Of a DNA stretch of 64,000 bases, positions 17,091 through 24,281 are shown one piece after another. Source of the DNA: an uncultured Olsenella sp. Lineage in GTDB: Bacteria; Actinomycetota; Coriobacteriia; Coriobacteriales; Atopobiaceae. The translations under genes were made by a program, and so were the position numbers. Under the pieces are notes generated by a model, which worked only from the letters and a program-made list of their open reading frames with translations, made no database searches and was not told where the DNA came from. The DNA is taken from contig ONBR01000013.1 of assembly GCA_900316105.1 (NCBI GenBank), forward strand, positions 1 through 64,000. Direction: 5' to 3'. Numbering within the stretch: position 1 is the first letter of the stretch; every line of letters starts with the position of its first letter.

Positions 17091-18023
17091 CTAACGCATC
17101 TCGCGGTTGTAGGGCTGACCGTTGGCCTTGGGGCCGGCGTTCTTTGCGCCAAAGATGATCAGGGCCACGATGGTGAAGACGTAGGGGATCATCTTGAAGA
17201 ACATGGTGGGCGCAGCGTTGAACTGAGCCTGCAGGGCAATGTTCACGCCGTCGAAGAAGCCAAAGAGGAGGCTGGCACCCAGGACGCCCAGCGCACTCCA
17301 ACGACCAAAGATGACCGTTGCCAGGGCGATGAAGCCGCGGCCGGCGACGATGCCGTTGGTGTAGATGGGCGTGGTGCAGATGGACAGGAAGGCGCCACCG
17401 GCAGCGGTGAAGATGCCACAGAGGATGCAGGCAACGTACTTTGTGCGGATGACGTTGATGCCCAGGGTCTCGGCCGCCTGGGGGTTCTCGCCCACGGAGC
17501 GGAAGGAGAGTCCGGCACGGAAGTACTTGAAGAAGTACATGATGATGGGCACGGCGATGAAGGCCAGGTAGGCCAGGGCCTGCTGGTTGAAGAATGCGTC
17601 ACCCAACAGGGGTATCGCCGAGAGGCCGGGGATTGCCAGATGGTCCATGACGACGCTGGTTGCGTTGTCAGGGTTGGAGCCGACGAACATGTTGTAGCCA
17701 AAGAGTGCGATTGCGGGTGCGAGCACGTTGATGGCCATGCCCGTGACAACCTGGTCACTGCAGAGGTTGATGGTGCAGAAGCCATAAATCATGTTTATGA
17801 TCACGCCTGCAAGCATGCCCATCAGAAGACCAAGCCAGAGGTTGCCCGTTGCCTTGCCCACTGCAAAGGCGACGAAGGCACCCACTGCCATGACGCCCTC
17901 GAGGCCGATGTTGACCAGACCGGCGCGCTCAGAGAAGACCTCGCCCAAAGCTGCCAGCAGAATGGGCACGGCGCTCAGGGTCATTGCGTTGAGAATCGTA
18001 GGAAGCGATGCTGCGAAATCCAT
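17091..18023 (-). CDS. Nucleoside-type ABC transporter permease (NupC/YufQ-like)
   Basis: A 310-residue inner-membrane permease of the branched-chain/ribose-type family (BPD_transp_2) with eight or more hydrophobic segments. The conserved FSERAGLVNIGLEGVM motif occurs near residues 30-45, and GRGFIALATVIFGRW lies close to the C-terminus, both typical of YufQ/NupQ-type nucleoside permeases. The start overlaps the previous permease stop by one base, so the two permeases are co-translated and probably form a heterodimer channel. It is the last gene of the ATPase-permease-permease operon and is separated from the BmpA-like gene by a hairpin. Confidence 0.9.
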   Translation of the reverse strand: MDFAASLPTILNAMTLSAVPILLAALGEVFSERAGLVNIGLEGVMAVGAFVAFAVGKATGNLWLGLLMGMLAGVIINMIYGFCTINLCSDQVVTGMAINVLAPAIALFGYNMFVGSNPDNATSVVMDHLAIPGLSAIPLLGDAFFNQQALAYLAFIAVPIIMYFFKYFRAGLSFRSVGENPQAAETLGINVIRTKYVACILCGIFTAAGGAFLSICTTPIYTNGIVAGRGFIALATVIFGRWSALGVLGASLLFGFFDGVNIALQAQFNAAPTMFFKMIPYVFTIVALIIFGAKNAGPKANGQPYNREMR

Positions 18024-19150
18024 TATGCGGTCACCTCCGTTTTCTTAGCCGAACCATCTGAGGGCGCGGCGTCCTTCTTTCTGGACTTACCCTGGAACTT
18101 GGACTCAAAGAATGCCTTGATCTTGGGCATCTTGATGGCTGCCATACCAGCGATTGCAAAGATGATGATCAGGCCGCGGATAATCTCCACGATTGCCGTG
18201 GGGACGCCGATGACCGACTGCATCATGGTGCCACCAGTGGACAGGATGCCAAAGAGAATGGCGACGACCAGTGCGGCAACGGGGTTCAGCTGTGCAATCA
18301 GGGCGATTGCGACGCCGTCGAAACCAAAGCCCGATCCGAAGCCCTCAGCCAGACGATAGGGTGCCTTGCCCATGAGCTCGATGGAACCGCCCATGCCGGC
18401 GATGGCGCCAGAGATGATGAAGGCAAGGAGCATGAGCTTGCGGACAGGATAGCCGGCAACCTTGGAGGCGACGGAGTTCATGCCCACGGCGCGAATCTTG
18501 AAACCAAAGGAGGTGCGGAAGATAACGTACCAGAGGAAGAATGACAGCAGGATGGCGAGCAGAACGCCGATGTGGGTGCCGGCAATCTCGGGAAGACGGG
18601 CACTCTTGGGCACGGCCACGGTCTTGGGCAGGCCGTTATCCGAGAAGACGTTCTTGTAAACGAACTCCATGAAGTACTGGGCGATGTAGTTGAACATGAT
18701 CGTGGTGATCATCTCGTTGAGGCCACGGGTGATCTTTAGGATGCCCGGAAGCAGGCCCCAGATGCCACCGACGATGATACCGGCGATGAGGCCGATGAGC
18801 GGGCCCAGGGGACCCTGGAGATGCAGGCCGAACATGGTGTATGCGCAGGCGCAGGCACCCATGATGAACTGGCCTTCTCCGCCCAGGTTGAAGACGCCGC
18901 ACTTGTAGGCGAAGACAGCGCACAGGCCGGTGAAGATCAGCGGGCAGGCGCGCTCCAGCGTAGATGCGATCTTTGAGGGACCGCCCAGGGAGCCCGCAAG
19001 CATGGCTCCATAGCCCTGAATGGGGTTCTTGCCCAGAGCCGCGATGATGATGGCTCCGATGATTAGTGCAAGGATGACCGAGACGATGGGCGTGAGGATC
19101 GTAAGCGTTTGCTCACGTTTGGCCTCGGGATCAAGACTCTTCTTTGCCAC
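18023..19150 (-). CDS. Nucleoside-type ABC transporter permease (NupB/YufP-like)
   Basis: A 375-residue permease of the same superfamily as its neighbour, with a short charged N-terminus and about nine membrane segments. The conserved KCGVFNLGGEGQFIMGA stretch lies in the first third and GFGFDGVAIALIAQLNP near the C-terminus. The tail is lysine-rich and cytoplasmic. It follows the ATPase gene with only about 13 bases between them and overlaps the next permease by one base. With the ATPase and the BmpA-like lipoprotein it would form a purine-nucleoside importer. Confidence 0.9.
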   Translation of the reverse strand: MAKKSLDPEAKREQTLTILTPIVSVILALIIGAIIIAALGKNPIQGYGAMLAGSLGGPSKIASTLERACPLIFTGLCAVFAYKCGVFNLGGEGQFIMGACACAYTMFGLHLQGPLGPLIGLIAGIIVGGIWGLLPGILKITRGLNEMITTIMFNYIAQYFMEFVYKNVFSDNGLPKTVAVPKSARLPEIAGTHIGVLLAILLSFFLWYVIFRTSFGFKIRAVGMNSVASKVAGYPVRKLMLLAFIISGAIAGMGGSIELMGKAPYRLAEGFGSGFGFDGVAIALIAQLNPVAALVVAILFGILSTGGTMMQSVIGVPTAIVEIIRGLIIIFAIAGMAAIKMPKIKAFFESKFQGKSRKKDAAPSDGSAKKTEVTA

Positions 19151-19163
19151 GGTTCCTCCCTCC

Positions 19164-20675
19164 TTACTTTCCTGCCATGGCCAGCGAAATCTCCTTGATG
19201 GGAGGATTCGCGCCAGGATAGGTACCCATAATCTGACCCTCGAAGAGAACGACGATGCGGTCCGAGAGCTTTAGGACCTCGTCGAAGTCCGCAGAGATGA
19301 GCAGGACCGAGCAGCCAGCGTCACGCTGGGCAATGATCTGGTCATGCACGAAGCCGGTGGCGCCGATGTCCAGACCACGGGTGGGATAGACCGCCACGAG
19401 CATCTCGGGGTGGCTGTCGAGCTCACGGGCCAGGATGACCTTCTGCTGGTTGCCGCCGGATAGGCTACGTGCCGTCTGGTGGACGGAGGTGCAGCGAATG
19501 TCGTTCTCCTCGCGGAGCTTGTCAGCAAACTCCTCGATGGCGTCCATCTTGAGCCAGGCACCGTGACCCTTGGAGAAGCGGTCGGAGGTGGTCTGCTTGA
19601 GGACCAGGTTCTCGGCGATGGTCATGTCGCCAACGAGGCCCATCTTGTTGCGGTCCTCGGGAATGTTGCCAACGCCGGCGTCAATGAACTCCTGGGGCGA
19701 GAAGAGGGCAACCTTCTGACCGTTGGGGCCGATGACCTCGCCGGACTCGGGCTGAATCAGACCGGTGACCACCTGGGCCAGGGGAGACTGGCCGTTGCCG
19801 TCGATGCCGGCGACGCCAAGTACCTCGCCCTTGTGCAGGGTCAGGGTCACGTCCTTGAGGCCACCGTGCTTGACCTCGGGGTGATAGGACACGTGGTTGA
19901 GAGTCAGGACGGGGTTCTCCTCCACCTTGACCTTCTTGTAGGTGTTCTCGGTGAACTTCTGACCGATCATCAGGTCGGCCAGCTCCTGCTCGGTGGTGTC
20001 GGCAATCTTTACCGTGTCCACCAGCTCGCCACGACGCAGGACGGTCACGCGGTCGGAGATCTGCATGACCTCGCGCATCTTGTGCGAAATGAATATGACG
20101 CCCTTGCCCTCGTCGGTGAGGGAATGCATGATGTCAAAGAGGCCCTGGACCTCCAGGTCCGTCAGGACGGCGGTAGGCTCGTCCAAGATCAGCAGGTCGG
20201 CACCACGGAAGAGAACCTTGAGGATCTCGACGCGCTGCTGCATGCCGATCGACATGTCGCTCACGCGCTCGTCCAGGTCGATTTCCAGGCCATAACGGTC
20301 CATGAGCTCCTCGACCGTCTTGCGGTCCTCTGCCAGCTGGAGCTTGGGAGAGTTGTGACGCTTGTCGCCGAGGATGATGTTCTCCAGACCGGTCATGGCG
20401 TCGATAAGCATGAAGTGCTGGTGCACCATGCCGATGCCGTGCGAGACGGCGACGCCAGGCGAGGTGATGTGGACTTCCTCGCCGCGGATGAAGACCTTGC
20501 CCTCCGTCGGCTGGTAGAGGCCAATGAGAATGTTCATGAGGGTGGACTTGCCAGCGCCGTTCTCGCCGAGCAGGGTATGGACCTCGCCCGCTTGGACATC
20601 CAGCGAGACGTTCCGGTTCGCATAGAAGGAGCCGAAGCGCTTGCTAATTCCCTCCATTCGCATTAATTCTGTCAT
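19164..20675 (-). CDS. Nucleoside-type ABC transporter ATP-binding protein (two ATPase domains)
   Basis: A 503-residue cytoplasmic ATPase with two ABC domains, as in RbsA/NupA/YufO. Domain 1 has Walker A GENGAGKST near residue 36, signature MSIGMQQRVEIL and Walker B LLILDEPTAVL. Domain 2 has a degenerate Walker A (GIDGNGQS), the signature LSGGNQQKVILA, and VAVYPTRGLD in place of a canonical Walker B glutamate, as usual in this family. It is the first gene of the ATPase-permease-permease operon and has a paired CTTAC motif about 155 bases upstream. Confidence 0.92.
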   Translation of the reverse strand: MTELMRMEGISKRFGSFYANRNVSLDVQAGEVHTLLGENGAGKSTLMNILIGLYQPTEGKVFIRGEEVHITSPGVAVSHGIGMVHQHFMLIDAMTGLENIILGDKRHNSPKLQLAEDRKTVEELMDRYGLEIDLDERVSDMSIGMQQRVEILKVLFRGADLLILDEPTAVLTDLEVQGLFDIMHSLTDEGKGVIFISHKMREVMQISDRVTVLRRGELVDTVKIADTTEQELADLMIGQKFTENTYKKVKVEENPVLTLNHVSYHPEVKHGGLKDVTLTLHKGEVLGVAGIDGNGQSPLAQVVTGLIQPESGEVIGPNGQKVALFSPQEFIDAGVGNIPEDRNKMGLVGDMTIAENLVLKQTTSDRFSKGHGAWLKMDAIEEFADKLREENDIRCTSVHQTARSLSGGNQQKVILARELDSHPEMLVAVYPTRGLDIGATGFVHDQIIAQRDAGCSVLLISADFDEVLKLSDRIVVLFEGQIMGTYPGANPPIKEISLAMAGK

Positions 20676-20829
20676 GTGACATCCTTCCTGAGATTTGAGT
20701 CGTAAACCAGCAGTTGATGATGATTGGCGTCTCCTTATCTCGAGTGTGCCGCAAGCTGTAAAGACCTAGGTATCAAGTGATTTGAATGCTAGTTCCCACT
20801 ATGGAGAAGACAAAGCAAATTTTTTTGAT

Positions 20830-20847
20830 GCCTACCAATTTGTAAGC
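20830..20847. promoter_or_regulatory. Candidate operator upstream of the nucleoside ABC operon
   Basis: GCCTAC-CAATTT-GTAAGC is an 18-base imperfect palindrome. Its reverse complement begins GCTTACAAAT, as does the site at 16924-16940. It is about 155 bases upstream of the ATPase start and just past the fused hydroxylase stop at 20910. Confidence 0.5.
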
Positions 20848-20909
20848 GAACGGCAACGACTCCGTTGCTTGCCCGACTTCTTTCAGTGCTAACCACCTAT
20901 TTGCGCACC

Positions 20910-23678
20910 TTATGCCTTGTGGCTGTAGGGTGTACCTTCCAGGGGAAGCTTGGTTCTCAGAACGCCGTCCACGCGGTGGTAGGCATTCTGAATTGCGGGA
21001 GCAGTGCCGATCGTCGCAATCTCGCCGATGCCCTTGCCGCCGTATGCCACTGGCAGCAGATGGTTCTTCTCCACATAGGTAGCGTGGATATTGGGAATCT
21101 GCGTGGCACGCAGAAGGCCCAGGGTGCCGTACTTTACCTGAGGTACGCCGTCCTTGAGGGGGAAGTCCTCAGTCAGGGCGTAGCCCATGCTCATCAGAAC
21201 GCCGCCCTCGATCTGGCCCTGGATGGCGATGGGGTTCACGACCTTGCCCGAGTCGTGTGCGGCCCAGATTTCGGAAATCTTGCGGTCCTTGTCCAGCACC
21301 ACGAGGGTGGTGGAATAGCCGTAGCAAACATGGCTCTTTGGGTTGGGCTTATCGGCACCCAGCTTGTCGGTGGGCTCGAAGTAGACGTAGCGGAACTCGT
21401 GACCCTCCAGCGCCTCGAGCGCGGCAACGGGGTCCTTGGGATAGACACCGTGTCCGGCCTCGAGGTCGTCGGCATGGGTGTCCACATAGGGCTTGTCGTC
21501 GTCGTACTCGACGGTCTTGCCGTCACCGTGTGCGCACACGGGTGCGTCGGGAATGGGCCTGCCTGCCTCGACGGCCAACATGGCATCGCGCAGGAGGAAG
21601 GCTGCACCACGTACTGCCTCGCCGGTGATGACGGTCTGGCGGGAACCAGAGGTGGTACCAGAGTCGGGGGCTGCCTCGGTGGAGCACTCGCCGTTCTCGA
21701 TGGCGCTCTTGGGCAGGCCCGTGGCCTCGGCCACGTCCTGCTGGAAAATCGTGTTGCAACCCTGGCCGATGTCGGAGGTGGCGGAGTAGATAACAGCGAT
21801 GCCGTTCTCCACCTTGATGTTTGCGCGACCGGCATCAGGCAGGCCAACGCCAACGCCCGCGTTCTTCATGGCGCAGGACAGGCCGGCGTGGTCGGCGTTC
21901 TTCTCGTACTCGTCCTTGACGGCAAGGAGGGTCTCCTTGAGCGCCGTGGAGACGTCGGCAATCTGTCCGTTGGGCAGGGGCTCGCCAGGCTCGATAGCGT
22001 TCTTGTAGCGAATCTCCCAGGGAGAGATGCCCACCTCGTCGGCCAGGAGGTCAACCAGGCACTCCAGGGCAAACTGGCTCTGGCATACGCCGAAGCCGCG
22101 GAAGGCACCCGCAGGAGGGTTGTTGGTGTAGTAGCCAAAGCCGCGAATGTCGGTGTTCTGGTACGTATAGGGACCGACGGCGTGGGTGCAGGCGCGCTCC
22201 AGGACGGGGCCACAGAGGCTGGCATAGGCGCCGGTGTCAAAGTTGATCTCGCAGTCCAGGGCGGTGAACTTGCCCTCCTCGTCGCAGCCCAACGTGAAGG
22301 TGCCGCGCATGTAGTGACGCTTGGGGTGGAAGTTCAGGGACTCCTGACGGGTGAACTTGCACTTGATGGGGCGCTTGTAGATGTAGGCGGCCAGGGCGCT
22401 GATGTGCTGGACGGTCACGTCCTCCTTGCCACCAAAGCCACCGCCGACCAGCATGGTCTGCACGACGACACGGTCCTTCTCGTCGTCCCAGCCAAACATA
22501 TGGGCGACCTCCTGGCGCGTGTCGTAGGCGCCCTGGTCGGTGGAGTAGATCTTCACGCCGTTCTTGTAGGGCTCGGCCACGGCGCACTCGGGCTCCAGGA
22601 AGGCATGCTCGGTGAAGGGTGTCTCGAAGGTCTTTGTGACCACGTGGGCAGAGCGCTTTAGGGCCTCCGCGGCGTTGCCGCGGGTGACGTGACGGCTCTG
22701 GCAGACGTTGTCCTTGAGGACCACGTGATTGCCAAAGGCGTTGAAGCTCTCGTGGATGATGGGGGCATCGGGAGCCTTTGCCTCGTCGATGTTGGTGACA
22801 GGCTTCAGGACCTCGTATTCGACCTTGACGAGCTTCTTTGCCTTTGCCAGGGTCTTCTCGTCCTCGGCAACGACCATGCAGATAGCATCGCCCACGCAGC
22901 GGGTGATGTCACCCTCGGCAATGAAGACGTCCCAATCGCGGATGAGGTGACCCACCTGGTTGACGGGTACGTCCCTTGCGGTAAGGACACCCAGGACGCC
23001 GGGCAGGGCCTCCGCCTTGGAGGTGTCGATGGACACCACGCGGGCGCGGGCATGCGGGGAGCGCACGCAGGAGCCGTAGGCCAGATTGGGGAAGTCGGTC
23101 TCGTTGAGGTCGTCGGGGTACTTTCCGTAGCCCAAGACCTTGCGGCGAACGTCAGCACGGAAGGCACGCTTGCCCACACCGTAGTCGTCGCCGCGCTCCA
23201 GGGACTCGTCGATCTGGGCGTCGCCTCGCAGGACGGCGGCGGCCAGCTGGATGCCCTCGATGATCTTCTTGTAGCCGGTGCAACGGCAGACGTTGCCGCG
23301 AATGGCGTACTTTACCTCGTCCTCGGAGGGATCGGGGTTGCGACGGACCAGGGCCGCACCGCTCATGACCATGCCAGGGATGCAGAAGCCGCACTGGACC
23401 GCGCCAACGGCACCGAAGGCGTAGACGAAGGCCTCCTTCTCGGCGTCGGACAGACCCTCGACGGTCTCGATGACCTTGCCCTGCGCCAGCTTGGTGGACA
23501 TGACGCAGCCCTTGGTGGCGATGCCGTCGATGACGACGGTGCAGGTGCCGCAGGCACCCTCTGAGCAGCCGTCTTTGACGGAGGTCAGATGCAGGTCGTC
23601 ACGGAGGAAGCGCAGGAGCGACTTGTTCTCGTCAGTAGATACTTCCTCGCCGTTGACGGTGAAAGTGTATTTGCCCAT
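20910..23678 (-). CDS. xdhD: Fused [2Fe-2S]-molybdopterin hydroxylase (XdhD-like)
   Basis: A 922-residue molybdenum hydroxylase with the iron-sulfur subunit fused to the molybdopterin subunit and no FAD domain, like E. coli XdhD. Residues 1-160 carry GCSEGACGTCTVVIDG, CGFCIPG and NVCRCTGYK. The rest is the pterin domain, with LVGGGFGGKED, AFRGFGVCQS, SDIGQGCNTIF and the active-site glutamate segment GGKGIGEIATIGT. The start at 23678 follows GGGAGG. It lies 13 bases after the polyferredoxin gene, which could stand in for the missing FAD subunit as electron partner. In urate-degrading locus types this enzyme is a candidate for reductive purine dehydroxylation or xanthine oxidation; the direction is not decided by sequence. 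Confidence 0.9.
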   Translation of the reverse strand: MGKYTFTVNGEEVSTDENKSLLRFLRDDLHLTSVKDGCSEGACGTCTVVIDGIATKGCVMSTKLAQGKVIETVEGLSDAEKEAFVYAFGAVGAVQCGFCIPGMVMSGAALVRRNPDPSEDEVKYAIRGNVCRCTGYKKIIEGIQLAAAVLRGDAQIDESLERGDDYGVGKRAFRADVRRKVLGYGKYPDDLNETDFPNLAYGSCVRSPHARARVVSIDTSKAEALPGVLGVLTARDVPVNQVGHLIRDWDVFIAEGDITRCVGDAICMVVAEDEKTLAKAKKLVKVEYEVLKPVTNIDEAKAPDAPIIHESFNAFGNHVVLKDNVCQSRHVTRGNAAEALKRSAHVVTKTFETPFTEHAFLEPECAVAEPYKNGVKIYSTDQGAYDTRQEVAHMFGWDDEKDRVVVQTMLVGGGFGGKEDVTVQHISALAAYIYKRPIKCKFTRQESLNFHPKRHYMRGTFTLGCDEEGKFTALDCEINFDTGAYASLCGPVLERACTHAVGPYTYQNTDIRGFGYYTNNPPAGAFRGFGVCQSQFALECLVDLLADEVGISPWEIRYKNAIEPGEPLPNGQIADVSTALKETLLAVKDEYEKNADHAGLSCAMKNAGVGVGLPDAGRANIKVENGIAVIYSATSDIGQGCNTIFQQDVAEATGLPKSAIENGECSTEAAPDSGTTSGSRQTVITGEAVRGAAFLLRDAMLAVEAGRPIPDAPVCAHGDGKTVEYDDDKPYVDTHADDLEAGHGVYPKDPVAALEALEGHEFRYVYFEPTDKLGADKPNPKSHVCYGYSTTLVVLDKDRKISEIWAAHDSGKVVNPIAIQGQIEGGVLMSMGYALTEDFPLKDGVPQVKYGTLGLLRATQIPNIHATYVEKNHLLPVAYGGKGIGEIATIGTAPAIQNAYHRVDGVLRTKLPLEGTPYSHKA

Positions 23679-23691
23679 TGTGCCTCCCTCC

Positions 23692-24165
23692 CTAGAGACC
23701 AGCGGCGATGATGCCGTAGACGTCGTGAATGACACCGCGCGGGCACTTGCTCGCACACATCCCGCACGAGATGCAGTTTTCCAGGTTGATACGAGCGAGG
23801 TTGTCGCTCACGTGAATGCCGTCGCACGTGCAGACGCGCTCGCAGGCACCGCATGCTATGCAGCTGGCGTGGCAATCCTTGCGGGCGGTAGCGCCAGCGT
23901 CATGGTTGGAACAGAGCTCCAGGATGCGCTGGTCGCGCGGGACCAGGTCGATGATGCCCTGTGGGCAGGCCTTGGCGCAGAGGCCGCAGCCCATGCAGTT
24001 GTCTCTGTTGACCTGGGCAACGCCGTTCTGGTTCAGCTTGACGGCATCCTTACGGCAGACGTCCACGCAGGCGCCACAGCCCAGGCAGCCATACTCGCAG
24101 CGGTCATCTGGAGCGGGGCCACCCGCGCACCTCACGACAGCGACTCTCTTGATTCTACGTGCCAT
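23692..24165 (-). CDS. Polyferredoxin with four 4Fe-4S sites
   Basis: A 157-residue electron carrier with four cysteine-rich motifs: CEYGCLGCGACVDVC, CMGCGLCAKACP, CHASCIACGACERVC and CISCGMCASKCP. It resembles the C-terminal part of RnfB-type proteins and the ferredoxin-like genes beside xdhD and ygfK in other bacteria. It lacks the RnfB N-terminal membrane anchor and is therefore soluble. The ATG at 24165 follows a GGGGG stretch. It lies 13 bases before xdhD, so it almost certainly transfers electrons between the fused hydroxylase and YgfK. It is separated from ygfK upstream by a strong hairpin. Confidence 0.88.
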   Translation of the reverse strand: MARRIKRVAVVRCAGGPAPDDRCEYGCLGCGACVDVCRKDAVKLNQNGVAQVNRDNCMGCGLCAKACPQGIIDLVPRDQRILELCSNHDAGATARKDCHASCIACGACERVCTCDGIHVSDNLARINLENCISCGMCASKCPRGVIHDVYGIIAAGL

Positions 24166-24216
24166 GGAAATACCCCCGTATATCCTCGCTGGGAAGGGCG
24201 ACCTTGCCGCCACTCC

Positions 24217-24253
24217 CCTGGGCGCCCAGACAAAGCTCGTCTGGGCGCCCAGG
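24217..24253. terminator. Strong hairpin between ygfK and the polyferredoxin gene
   Basis: Perfect 15-base arms, CCTGGGCGCCCAGAC (24217-24231) and GTCTGGGCGCCCAGG (24239-24253), with a seven-base loop lie about 30 bases past ygfK. There is no T-run. It may attenuate rather than end transcription into the polyferredoxin-xdhD pair. Confidence 0.75.
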
Positions 24254-24281
24254 GCGAGGCTGTACCAATAAAGACTTGTCC